Shown piece after piece: positions 11,929-25,370 of a stretch of DNA of 64,000 nt (its first letter is position 1; the number at the start of each line of letters is the position of its first letter). Source of the DNA: Herpomyces periplanetae (taxonomy: Eukaryota > Ascomycota > Laboulbeniomycetes > Herpomycetales > Herpomycetaceae); contig WMKJ01000007.1 of the NCBI GenBank assembly GCA_009733715.1, positions 62,001 to 126,000 on the forward strand. The letters are read 5' to 3'. Below the pieces are notes generated by a model, which ran no database searches, had not been told where the DNA came from, and worked only from the letters and a program-made list of their open reading frames with translations. A program made the translations under genes and the position numbers.

Positions 11929-14279
11929 CTTTGTCTTAGGAGGATTATTCCGACTAGCTGCGAGATAAATTTTTATTGGATGCCGATGACCACGCGTTGA
12001 AATTAGTACGAATCGGGGCGGTTCACTCGGGCCGATTTCAACGGTTGGCGTGTGATCGGTTATAGTGTCCCGGAGCTTATGCTTAGGCCGAGAAATGTAT
12101 TGGGGTTGACTGGGTTGACATAACGGTGGATATTTGAGGCAATGAACTCTTCGCTAGCAATGTATACTCGATACTTAAGTTACATAATAAGTCGTCGTGC
12201 AGCCCGGAAATGTTGCCAGTATACCTAAATGTTTCGTGTAAGGGAGATTTTGGCATATTCTCATGCCTCATACTAACTCTAGTGATTTGGCCTAGCTGCG
12301 TGGTGCATAGTGAATGTGATTTTGCTGTGGTCATTGCTTCAATGCGAAGTTGGGTACAGCTTTTGTCCACGAGAAATGGGTGCACGCACGGGCATGTTCA
12401 ATCGTGTTTTGGTAATTGTGTTTAGTGATACGCGTGACGGCATCCAATACGTTAAACTAAATTGCACAGACGGATTTAGAATTGATGATATTTACGGTAG
12501 ATTGAGAAATTGAGATTTCCGGATTGAATTAAGTGCAGTGTTCTCTTGCGTGACTTGAGGGGCTTATAGATTGCAATTGTGCTTTTCACCCGGGTCAGTG
12601 TGCTATCCTATGCTCGCTAACAGAGTTCTGGGTGAGAGTGTAGTTGTCCGATGGGATTGTAATCGCGTTTAGCTCAGCTGCGTTTGGAGCTAGTCATTTT
12701 ATTTAATTTGTTCAATTTGTTTCAATTGCGTAAGGTACGGCAGTCTCACTCTTGCCCCAGTGCTAATCGGTCCATCCGGATAACCCATCAGCATAAAAAA
12801 CAGATGTATACTGTACCGAAAATGCCTATTTTTACAGTAAAGTGTTTAGGCTTGTACGTTTACTTTGCATACACATTAACTAATTTGCAGCTTTATTCAT
12901 ACCAACGGTGATTCATGCATGTGCTTTTAAGTATATATTTCGCGGGGAAGAACAAGATGTTAATACAAATTGCCGCAACATTGCACCGTGGCAACACTAT
13001 AATATTCAGGATATCACATTAGTCTGTTTTTGTATTCTACCATACACATACGTATGGCACGAGTCACATTTAGTCTATGTTCACTGCGTATTGGTAGATG
13101 CTGCACTAAATAGCTCAAAACTTAACATTGTGACTAATCATGCAAACTAACATATAGCGCCAGCATTCTGTGTGTATTCCGTGCATGTGTCAGAATGGCT
13201 AGATAGGTAGACAGAATCTTTACTCTACTGTTTGCCTGGTCATCAGATTTTGGAAATTTATATTTATCGTTGATTGGCACTAACTAGTAAAGGAATTAGT
13301 TGATATGATACAAGTTGGATTAAATTGCTAAGTTCACCAATCAAATATAACAAGCTATAATTGTCTGGAAGATCCAATGTACGAATCAACCCTAACAACA
13401 TTTGAGTCACTTTATCTATAATGCTAGGCACCAGTGCTCTAGCCTAATTGGTGAATAGTCAAGTTAACCTGTGAAAATGAACTATAAATGAAGTACTGTG
13501 GCCATCAGGCGTTTTGCTAATGTAAGGCCGGCATATGATCATGAATATCTTGCAGGTGACAAAGTACTGCGGCATGTATTATATTTTTAAGCATTGCAAG
13601 GTCAAGCTAAAAAATAGGGACTCTAGATGAAGTATGCTTGAATACACTTATTCTTTGAAGCGAACCGAGTTAATTTTTGCTTAACGTGAATTTCATGGAA
13701 ATAGTGACAATTTGGGTGATTGTTACAGAATATGAATGTTTAAGTATGCGGCTGAATTCATTTAGTTGAGTGTATGAGAATAGGAATGCGTTTGCACAAG
13801 TAAGAAGACATTTCATACTATCTACTTACTAATCTCTTGGTGAATTGACATTCAGTAAATCTGCCAATAACGAGAAAACGAGTGTAATTAAGCGAGAAAG
13901 AATCAATGGTAAAGGCCTACGCAGCTCTCAATTGAGAAAATACGTATTAATAATAATGATCATGCGGAAATAATAGGTCAAAAACTTGGTGGAATTGTTA
14001 CAATTATCGTTTTGAACTCAAAGATAAATTATAGTTCTTGCAAGATAGATAGTTATATTAATCACGAATTTGCATTAATCTTGTATAGGCATATGTAATG
14101 TGAACATTTTCGACTACTCTATACTTGTGCCATCTGTAGGAATTTATTACAAGTAAAAGTGCTGATACATCCAATTAAAAAGGGCCACCACTATTTCGCC
14201 GAAAATACATTTTAAGCTTACAAAGCACACTCCAAACTTTCCGACAATTTCCCACCTACCAAAACCATTCACCAATCAT

Positions 14280-14285
14280 CACGTG
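14280..14285. promoter_or_regulatory. palindromic E-box ATCACGTGAT
   Basis: A perfect 10-bp palindrome about 1.2 kb upstream of the coiled-coil gene, in the A/T-rich right part of the gene-free region. Confidence 0.35.
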
Positions 14286-15031
14286 ATTTCACCGCTCTTA
14301 ATGTCGTGAGCCTGTCAATAGGGCAGTATAGGTCACGAGTCTGGAATTCATAACAAAATTTTTGCCCTTTCCAAGCACATATACTGTATGTATTTGGAGA
14401 TTCTCCAGTGCACAAAAGAGTAGTTTAGACTAAAAATGAATAACCATTCTTTTTTTGTGATGTCCACTAAACCTAATAGAAAAAACTTCTCTGATCAATG
14501 CCCTTCATCAATTTAACCGCCCCCCAACCTCCCCATCACGATCGTCTCCCACCGCAAGCCTATAGGCCTCCTTACATAATCCTATGCTAACCATGGATCG
14601 GGTTCGGAAAATACAGAATCCGAAAAGAAATATTCGGGCCTGCAACCACAGCCACTGTATGTTTGGCGCTGCATGCTGTGGCAAAGTTTTTTCGGTTGAT
14701 TATAATGCAAAGGAATTTACAAGTTGCTTACTCTAGTTATATTACCAGAGTCACATGATAAATGATAAACTAGCCATCATTTATCCTACCAAATCGCATA
14801 CCCTACAACTTATTTGCCTTCCTTTATATTTCAATCTTCGCGCCTAATCTCTTTTCCTCCCACACGATTCGTCCATACATTTTCTCCCTATTGTTCCATA
14901 TTAACCTTCGCATTTGCTTCATCCCTAAACTTCCTTACTTCATGAAATGCCTTATACTTTCATCCCTCCCTCATTCTTTTACCCGCACTCCTAACACTTC
15001 CTCTCTACCTAGTACTCACTAATTTTATGTT

Positions 15032-15037
15032 CACGTG
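15032..15037. promoter_or_regulatory. E-box TCACGTGA, upstream of the coiled-coil gene
   Basis: CACGTG within TTCACGTGAC, 432 bp before the proposed start codon at 15469. Confidence 0.45.
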
Positions 15038-15468
15038 ACTGTCGGGTTATCTTTTATCCCATTGCTGGTTGGTGACCGGTAGCCCATAACAAGATTTTAT
15101 CGTGTTCTCGGGCGCGCAAAGTTTACGAGTTTTTTAAACGTTCAGATTGACTTTTTAATGTCAGTATTTTGTCCCTGAAAACAATTTTGGGTAATTAGTA
15201 TATATTTTGTTGCTAAATTTCACATCCATTTCATCGTCTTTTACCCCATGCCCCAAATTTGTTCCCGTTATCTTTCAATTTAATTCACTATTTGTCTTCT
15301 CGACTAAATTGTAGCCCATATCCTTCCTACTGTTGTCGTATATCATCGATCATAAATTTATACTTACTATTTTCTCCAGCTGGCATCATCATTCTTTCAA
15401 GTTGTATGGTTTAATTTGTACCCTCTTACAGGCACACTGACGTATTACTCGCTTCGCTATCCGTGATC

Positions 15469-18400
15469 ATGAGTAATGAGTCGGTAAAAAAACGCCTAGC
15501 CGATCCCATCACAAGTGGTGATTTCGTGAAGCGATCAAAATCCGATCAAGTTTTCAACAACACTTCAAAGTCTTTGGTTAGTTCTATAAGTCTCAATTCG
15601 TTTCGCTGAACATATTATTCATATACCTATTTGTGTAGCATTCTGGAACTCCCCCGAATGGTGATTTAAAACCCAACAAAGCATCATTTTCATACTCAGC
15701 ATCACCTACTTCTTTGCCAACTAATAACAGTAACTGCGATAAATTTGTGTACGATTTATCTTCGTTTTCTTCACAACCGAAAACATGTTCGTACCTATTA
15801 TTTCCATTTATCTCCGAAAATTGAATTCGTACTAAATCCCATCTCTTCTCCATAAAGCATTACACCTCCAAACCACTTCCGACCCTCGCACTCGCTCAGT
15901 ATCGGATAACGCCAAAACTTCCCAAATTTTTCAATGTTCTTCCATCAAGGATTCGCAGACTACGTATGTTAATCGCAAGGCATTAATGTTTCCTTTCTTC
16001 CTACCCCCAATCTAACTATTCTTGAGAAGTACCTTATCTCCTTCCCGTAACTCTACACCCAGTTCACCTGCAAGTGATGTAGCGAGCCTAAATAACTCAG
16101 CCTCAGCTGGCTTTGCCTCCGCCGATTTTCTCAGTTTATGTCGGGAGTACCGAAATGTTTTGTTATCTGTATTTAAAGCTCAAAATAAGTTTAATGCTTG
16201 TAAGGAGCGTCTTAAACTTGCTTCCGATGCTCTTGGTGCTGGCCGACATCTATCTAGCAAATTTAAGCTACATCGTGAAGCCCAACAACGTCAGGTTGAG
16301 CTTGCGCAAGCTCAGTTAACAGAAGCACAGCAAGACCTCGATGATGAGATAAAAAAAGTCGAAGATATCGAGCAGCTTATTGCTACTCTTGGCTTCAGTA
16401 TTATTAATGCGACTGCCGCTGAATCCGCAAAAGCTAAAGTGAACACATCTCCTAGTCCAAAACAGATATTAATGAACAAAGTTTTAACCCGGCTGGACGA
16501 CTTTAGCATTGATGTTAGATCTCTAACTACCCTGTCCTCAAATCTTGAGAAGAATCAAACTGAGTTTGCTGATGCTATCCGCACCATTAATACTCAGATC
16601 GAAGCGTTTAATAAAGACTTGGTAAATATTAAATCTGCAGATCTCTCCAGTAAAGTTGAATCTCTTCAGACTTTATGGGAGAAATCTGTACGAGATTTAG
16701 GTGCCCTTGAGTCGAAATCTCATGCCTGGCTGAAACAACACACGGAGAATTTTATTGCAGTAGAAAATCGTATTAATCAATTGCAGACTCGGATGCTTGA
16801 ATCTCAAAATGGAACTCATGCAGGTCAAGCTCCTTTTCATGAAATTTTCATGGGATTGGAGTCCAAACTTGACTTGATTAAGCGACAAATTGACAGTGAT
16901 ATCGTGAATCTTTCTAGTGAGGTGGAGAATTTAGTTAAGCAAGGTGTTGAACGGTATGATACAGCTTTGATAAGGCTCTCGGAACTCGATAATCAGATCA
17001 AAACTGAGCGTGAAGTTCACCATCAGCTTCAAGTGGAGGTTAAAGCGCAATGTGATCGTACAACAGCGAATTGTGAAACTTTATTGACGTATGATGCATC
17101 AATACAAGCGGCTAATGTGCACCTTAATAAGATTACGAAAGCGCATAATAATTTACAGAATGTGGTTAACGTTATCCTGACTCGAGTTCGTTCACTTGAA
17201 AAGACAGGCACCGAAACTACGCAGACTACGGGACTGTCACCAGTTTCTGGCGCTACCAGTGATCGTATGGATAAGTTAGAATTAATGATACATCGTAAGG
17301 CAGATGAATCTAGGCAGGAAATTCGATGCAGCGTATCAGACCTTACAGATAAAATTAACGAGCAGCGTGAGGCCTTGGGGGAGGTGCAACAAAAGAATAA
17401 CGAGCTTATGCAAAAGTTGGGGGCGATTTTAACATCTAGCCAATTAGCACAGTTACCATCATCGAATAATTCTCCTCATGCCCCAGCGCCAACTGTGATA
17501 AATCATGGAACGAGTGATGTTAGTGGGAATAATAGCTTAGTTGTGGCAAGCATGTACCGTCAACCGAGCGCTGGATCAGCGAATGCTGTAGCGGGAAATA
17601 GCCCGACGCTTAATTCGGCAATGCTTCCACAAGCAGCACATATGGGTGCAATGGTACAGCTGAATACGTCGCAGGCGTCACAAATATTACCGCAGTATAG
17701 TCAGATGCAACATATTCGACAAGCGCATTTACAGCAGCAATTTCAAGCTCAAAAGGTTCAGCAACAGCAACAGCTTATGCAAAATCAAATCCAACATGGG
17801 CATATGGCTCTTCAGTCACACATACAACAAAGTCAATCAGCCCAGGGAAGCACTAGTAGCAGTGGTAGTGGATCTTCAAATGCGCAAAGCAGTCAGCTCT
17901 CACCGACAGGAACAACGGTGGGTGGTTATCCTCTGCCAATGGGCCGTTTCGTGCTACAAAGTGATATCACCGGTTTAATAGATGAAGTTAAAGGAGTTGC
18001 AACAATGGCAAATGATCTATCATCTCTAAAAACGCTGGTGATGCAACACGAAGACAAGTTTAGTAAATTAACAACAAATGATTTATTTGGAAAAATCTAT
18101 AATGCAGTTTTAGCGGAAGTGCAGAAAATTCCTAGTAACATTTTCTCGGACGTTGAGTTTTTGAAGAAGGCACTAGAGGGTATCTGTGCACGATCCCGGG
18201 AAATTGAGAAGTCGGAAATTGTAACGGAAGTGAAGGTTGTGGAAAGTGAGAATAATGTGTCTATTGGTGCAGAGGTGCTGGAGGAATTAAAGGCTTTGCG
18301 GGAGCGTGTTCAAGTACTGGAGAACAAGGAAATAAGACGTATGAGTATCGTTGAGAGAATAGATTTGAGTGAGGAAGGGAAAGCCGAAACGGTGGAGGTT

Positions 18401-19015
18401 GACGATTACAAATTACCGGAAATAATAAGTGTTCAGAAGAGACTGAGCACAGCAGAAGAAGATATTCGCGGAATGAAAGCAGCATTAGCACAGTTATCAA
18501 GCGTACAGACGCACCTTGTAGAGCAATTTGATGCACTGAAGGGGAAGTACGGACGTGGAGATGAGGATCAGCATGTATCGTTGAATGTAATGGTTGAGGG
18601 TGAAGCCAAGGAGGTCCAGAATCTAGTCACAACATTGGAGCAAAAACTGTTGTCAGTGCAGTCGGAAATCAAGACTTTGGGTAGCGCATGTGAAGGTTCG
18701 AATAGAGTGGTTAAACAGCAAGCAGAGGAAGTGGGGCAATTGAGGGAAGAGATTGCTAATGTAAAGAGTGAGATGGGGAAACGGATAGAACAGATGGACG
18801 ACGATGTGACAGTAGAGATCGATTCAGTACATGAGCATGTGGCACGTAGCAATAGCATTATACACGCAGTAATTGATCACTATGCGAATGAGTTAGGTGT
18901 GCCGCTGCTACCCTGGGATGTTCTTGGGGGTTATGTTAACGAGGAGATTAAGAATGATGAAAGAAAGGAACTGTTGGGAGGTGAGGAGGTTGGAAAAGTA
19001 GAGGAGAAAGTATGA
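15469..19015 (+). CDS. large coiled-coil protein of unknown function, 1,116 residues
   Basis: Exons 15469-15576, 15639-15786, 15858-15963 and 16027-19015 join in phase. The long last exon has no ATG at its head, so the three small Ser/Thr-rich exons supply the N-terminus (MSNESVKKRLADPI). Order of parts: a disordered Ser-rich head of about 150 residues; a long helical region with CREYRNVLLSVFKAQNKF and then Gln/Glu/Leu-rich heptads; a Ser/Pro/Thr linker; a Gln-rich stretch with runs of four to five Q and then Ser/Gly repeats; and further C-terminal coiled coils. No enzymatic motif, signal peptide or membrane span is visible. A scaffold or tethering role is a guess. Intron 2 could use a donor 4 bp further on, but that frame stops early. 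Confidence 0.85.
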
Positions 19016-20544
<1,529 letters not shown>

Positions 20545-20904
20545 TCGACCCTTGGACCCGTCGAGTCGTGTAGACGTACATGGGAAAATTTATGCGGGCG
20601 TGTGTGTTTTAATGATAAGACGGGATGAGTTAGCGCGATGGTTTGAGCGCTGTCCGGGTAAAACGTGAATCAGCAGCGACGTCAGCGTTAGCGTGAACGC
20701 GAAGGTGGACGCAGAAACCCATATGAGCGAGCCAAAGCGCGTTAGGCTCGACGTAACTACGATAGTCATCTATATTGACAACTCAGTCGATAACATCTCG
20801 TTAACTTCTTGCTGGTTAAGTTTATCACTGTCATTACCTTTCCCGTGAACTAATTTGAGCCATGAGCGTTTAGATTTGCAATTCTATCCGTACTATTTGT
20901 AATT
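20545..20904. other. intergenic between adenylate kinase and the disordered-protein gene
   Basis: No feature recognised. It serves as 3' flank and promoter for two genes in the same direction. Confidence 0.5.
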
Positions 20905-22875
20905 ATGTCGTTTAGCTTGCCAAATGAATGGACTTCATTACACGATCGGCTCATTTGTCAATTAGACCAATCCCCGTTAGTTAGTTACAAGGATATTGTC
21001 GTATTGCTCAAATTTGCCTTTGTTGAATTGCGCAAGAGTGAAATTGATGCTGAACTTATTGAATGGCGATTACGATCATTGGATTACCGTTCTGATGCAT
21101 TTGACTACTGGAAGCCAGTGGATTTTGCAGCGTTTAACGTGATAACCCCATCGCGTACATCTTGGCAAGATATATCATACTTTCTCACTTCACTTGTCAA
21201 TGCGATTCAGCAAACTTTAAATGATCAAATGGGTGAAGCATCCATTCGGTTGGCAACGCGTTCAGTTCCTTCATCAACTAGGATGGCATTACCACGCTCA
21301 CCCGAGAATGTTCTACAGCCATCTCCATTGCCACTGTCATCATCACCATCTGCTTCTTCAACCCTTCCAGTTACATCGTTAAATCTTTCATCAAATGGTC
21401 GCGATTCGATAGTCAAGGTGCCATTACCGACCAAACCACTTGGTAACAGAGTGCCAGTTGTATCGTACGGAAAATTTGCCAAATTGTTTCCCCCAAAAGA
21501 AAGTGAGCAACGTCATTGGTTGAAGATGGTGACGGCACGTTTGAAAGAGTTTGTAGCGCGTGCTTTAACACGGTGTGATACATCCATTCGGTTAGGTGAA
21601 GTTGTCTCGGGGCGAACGAGAAATTTAGACGAAGCGAAATCGCAGCGGCAATCTTCATCTATTAAATCGATGTTTAGATCGACTGTACCATCTCCTCGTT
21701 ATTTAGCGGATACACCCCAGAACCAACCCCCCCCTCGACCTAATACACCGTTTCCCTTACCCGAGTTATCAGAATTTCAACCCCGAGATATAGATCGAGA
21801 TATTATAGAACGATTACGTTCGCGCAGATCTGCATCAGATGATACTCAAAAAAGTGGTAATGTTCTTAACGGGATTAGTCGGTCGCGCAATCCCGAAGGG
21901 GGAAATAAGCGGAGCGTTAGTTCTGCTACGCGTCGGGCTTTGCGCAGTAGAAACATTTCTCGGGCAATTCCGATAACGGGAAGTGAGCGAAATGATTTTC
22001 TCTTTCTTCGAAATGTTAACGGCAATGATAATCCATTACACAGGTTAAAGCGTTCACATACTAGCCCGTCAACGCGTAGTGAACGACACGTATACGAAGC
22101 ATATTTTGACAATACATCGTTACCATTTTCCATGAACCGAAGCACATATCGACCTTGTTATACGTGTCAGCGTAATCAGTCTAATCGACATGTTCGTTTA
22201 ACTTCGACTAAGCCAAATCCTTATGTTGAACCAACTAATTCATCACGTTTGCCGGTACCATCCTTGTTACCTCCGTCTCGCATATCTCGAAGTTGTGTCA
22301 ACAATTCATCCAATTCGGATATCGGTAATTACCCTATTATCATTGACCACCATTCGGCCTATGGAATTTCTGGTAGCGGACAAAGACAATCATTCAACGA
22401 ATCACAATCTCGTTCTGTCAATTTACCCCTCTACTCCCATTCTACTGTGGTGCGAGCCAATTCCCTTGATACCTCACATATTCGAAACGCAAGTGTATAC
22501 CGCGTCCACTCCCACACCCACGATCCATTGTCCAACATCTCTTGCGCTGCCCTCCCAGCTTCCTGTCCTCGCAACAACTACCCCCATCGCCGTCCCCCCA
22601 AGCCTTCAACCCACTGCAAATCCGCCGTTTCAGCACCTCCTACCGCTTTCAGCATGTTTCAGCGCTCTCGCTCAGCCCTACGCCGTGAACCATCCTTCAC
22701 CCGCTCTGTGACTTCCTCCCAGTGCTTCGCCCCTTCCTCGATTGCTGCGGGCTCTTCCGCGCCTTCTGTGTTCGGCTTGTATCGTCCCCATCGTCACTGC
22801 CATTCCTATCACCATGTTTCCCCTTTTGGTAATCGGGCGGCCGCGTGTGATGGAAAGTCTTTTTCGATTCCTTGA
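20905..22875 (+). CDS. Ser/Arg/Pro-rich protein of unknown function, 656 residues
   Basis: One open frame without introns. The first 110 residues look like a folded helical module (LPNEWTSLHDRLICQL, then YKDIVVLLKFAFVELRKSE, a LEYR-like turn and a Trp/Asp/Tyr cluster). The rest is dominated by Ser, Arg, Pro, Asn and Tyr with no repeats or catalytic signature, so it is probably disordered. Basic RS-like patches (RSRNPEGGNKRSVSSATRR) would suit nucleic-acid or kinase-regulated binding, but no family was recognised. That the frame stays open through 656 codons, at a similar codon style to its neighbours, is the main reason to call it a gene. Confidence 0.72.
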   Translation: MSFSLPNEWTSLHDRLICQLDQSPLVSYKDIVVLLKFAFVELRKSEIDAELIEWRLRSLDYRSDAFDYWKPVDFAAFNVITPSRTSWQDISYFLTSLVNAIQQTLNDQMGEASIRLATRSVPSSTRMALPRSPENVLQPSPLPLSSSPSASSTLPVTSLNLSSNGRDSIVKVPLPTKPLGNRVPVVSYGKFAKLFPPKESEQRHWLKMVTARLKEFVARALTRCDTSIRLGEVVSGRTRNLDEAKSQRQSSSIKSMFRSTVPSPRYLADTPQNQPPPRPNTPFPLPELSEFQPRDIDRDIIERLRSRRSASDDTQKSGNVLNGISRSRNPEGGNKRSVSSATRRALRSRNISRAIPITGSERNDFLFLRNVNGNDNPLHRLKRSHTSPSTRSERHVYEAYFDNTSLPFSMNRSTYRPCYTCQRNQSNRHVRLTSTKPNPYVEPTNSSRLPVPSLLPPSRISRSCVNNSSNSDIGNYPIIIDHHSAYGISGSGQRQSFNESQSRSVNLPLYSHSTVVRANSLDTSHIRNASVYRVHSHTHDPLSNISCAALPASCPRNNYPHRRPPKPSTHCKSAVSAPPTAFSMFQRSRSALRREPSFTRSVTSSQCFAPSSIAAGSSAPSVFGLYRPHRHCHSYHHVSPFGNRAAACDGKSFSIP

Positions 22876-23022
22876 GCTTTGGGGGTTTTTATGTCCGTAC
22901 GTGGTTTTGCTTTGATCATGTTCACGCTCGTGTTAGTTTTACCAATTGATGCATTAGCATAAAATCTTTTACTGGGCTTGTGTGTGTCTACATCCACACT
23001 TATGAGTTTGGGTTATCTTTGT

Positions 23023-25370
23023 TTATCGTATAGATACATTTTCTTTTAATTGGAAAATTATACCCGTTTGTTTGGGTAATCGTGGTATGTTCAGTGTAAA
23101 TTTATACAATTTCCCTTGGGTTAACATTTTTGATGGTTCACTTAATGCTTCATACATATTTTCCCGGGTACTTTTTCCCCCAAACTCCCAATAATCGGTT
23201 GATAATATAATTCGGTATATACCGGGATGTGATACTCCAATATGGTAGTTAGTATAATCTCGATCTCCGTGAAAATTCACTACGCCAATTACTCCCGCTC
23301 GTTCATACGCAATTACTTGGTCTTGTTCATGTGTTAACGTTATACGGGCATTCTTCGAATTCAGCCATTTATACTCTTCTTCTACGGCTTGAAGTTGTTC
23401 GTCAAATCTTTCCAGTTGAGCGTACCGTAAACTTTTATCATCACTCAAGTAAAATAATCGACGTGCGTACAAAAATGAATAGTCATTACCTGACCGTGGG
23501 AAATCTAACCATTCGGGATGCCCAAATTCATTTCCCTCAAAGTTCATGTACGCCTCGCCTCCGATCATATGTGTTACCAAACGTATAATCTTGTGTAAGG
23601 CCATGGCTCGTTCAATTACTTGTGTTGCAGGCTGTAACGTCGACATATTATTATATATCTCTTCATTGCAAAACCACATCATCAACGTCTTCTCCCCCAC
23701 TATTGATTGATCATGACTTTCACAATACGCTACGGTTTTCTCATTAACTCTTCGATCACACAATACGCTTGTTAATTGTTTCATTGGCCAAGGTTGTTCT
23801 TTTGGAACTTTGGCCCATTTGAAAAAAAAATTCGGTATTCCCATTCCTAACCGATAGTCAAACCCAATACCCTTCATGCTGACTGGTACACACAGGCCTG
23901 GCATACCCGATACATCTTCCGCAATTGTCAAACATGCCTTGTTCACCCGATGAATCATTTCATTGGCCAACATTAAGTATACCACCGCATCTTCATCGAC
24001 TAACTCGTTGAAATATTCATCATAATTTCCCGTAAAATGCCGCTCAATTCCATGATCAACATAGAGTATACTCGTTATACCGTCAAATCGGAAGCCATCC
24101 ATCCTATACTCTTCCATCCAGAACCGTAGGTTGCTTAATAGAAAGCGAATAACCTCAAAATTTCGGTAATTGAACAACCGTGAATCCCAAAGTGGATGTA
24201 ACCCTCGTTCACCCGAATGAAAATATTGATCTGTGCCATCGAAGCAACTTAGGCCATCTAGCACATTTTTCGATGCATGTGAATGCACTATGTCCATTAT
24301 CACAATAAGCCCTATCTTATGAGCTGTGTCAATTAGTCGTTTAAATTGTTCTGGCGTACCAAAACGAGATGAACAAGCAAAGAAACAGTTAACATGATAT
24401 CCAAAGCTAGCGTAGTAAGCATGTTCCATTATTGCCATTAATTGTAGAGCATTATAACCAAGTCTGCGTATACGTGGTAGCACATTCAGCGTAAACTCTT
24501 CATACGACGTAATTTTAAATTCCGCTGATGAAATTCCAACATGGGCTTCGTATATTTTTAAGTTTTGAGGAGGTTTGGGTGAAGGATTTTTGAAAACGTA
24601 GCGTTCACTTTCCCCAGGATACCAAAACCTTCCATTATACAAAGGACAGTCATCATCCGGTAATGCCCGAGTAATCCAAGCTGGAATCCGTTCGAGTCTG
24701 TCAAAGTGACCTGGAGCAACCATTGAAACATGTTTCTCTTTCAGAACCGTTTTGATGCATCAATTAACACAGAATACTTACCTTGACTCTGGTGTCATGT
24801 GGAATAATAGGTTTGCCGTCGCTTCCTGCAATTATGATCTCGAAGACACCATTCTTAAGTTTTCGCATTGGATGTGACAATCGATTCCAATCATCTAGAG
24901 AATAATGGGAAGAAAGGTTTAGTGTTTAGCCCATGTTAACATAAATATTAACCGTTATACATACTGAAATCACCAATGAGAAATGCTTCACTGGCATTTG
25001 GGGCCCATTCCCTATACACTACATCTCCATCAAGAGTTACGTTAAATCCATAAAACTTGTATCCCTAGGAAAAAAAAATTAGCAAGAGTTGGCTTATCTG
25101 CATGCAAGTGAAAAGGAAAATATAGCAACCGAAGAAACACAATATTAATGGGAAAATTGCCAGAGAGAAATACCTGACTAAAATTCAAGAGACCACCCTC
25201 ATTTTCATCCAGCAAGTGAATAAGTTTAAGCGCTTTTTCATGCCTTTGGAGAATAATATCACGATATGGTAAAAGTGTACGATCAAGTATAGTAATATCT
25301 GAATGAATTAGCGGCAATATTCAATATAGTCATAAAGTACTTATTTCACAAATGAGAAGTGTATACCCAT
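23023..25370 (-). CDS. GLC3: 1,4-alpha-glucan (glycogen) branching enzyme
   Basis: Exons 25370-25367, 25298-25174, 25064-24965, 24894-24782 and 24735-23023 give 684 residues, near the 700 usual for fungi. It makes the alpha-1,6 branches of glycogen (GH13). Visible parts are an N-terminal carbohydrate-binding fold with YREWAPNASEAFLIGDFNDW, then IYEAHVGISS, the catalytic Asp in DGFRFDGITS, the acid/base Glu in AEDVSGMPG, ESHDQ, and GGEAYMNFEGNEFGHPEW. The start is unusual: ATGG alone forms exon 1, its last base completing an Asp codon with exon 2. The longer-looking start within the last exon is internal and would remove the N-terminal domain. The exon 4-5 junction (acceptor gaaagag) is the least certain. 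Confidence 0.94.

Larger units (their letters stand above)
8064..15468. other. 7.4-kb gene-free region
   Basis: No frame longer than about 100 codons, no recognisable domain, no tRNA or rRNA, no transposon ends and no satellite array were found. Up to about 13.1 kb the base composition looks close to that of coding DNA (sampled 60-base blocks were about 35 to 53 percent GC) rather than the more A/T-rich intergenic DNA elsewhere. From about 13.2 kb it becomes A/T-rich like the other gaps. Short perfect hairpins lie at 9663-9680, 10209-10257 and 11907-11928. E-boxes are absent until 14280. It could be a decayed gene cluster, a long non-coding RNA locus or a point of chromosome function such as a centromere; sequence alone does not decide. 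Confidence 0.7.

Noticed and set aside
12083-13150. Open frames of 60 to 100 codons on both strands
   Set aside because: Overlapping on opposite strands, no recognisable similarity, no clean exon joins.
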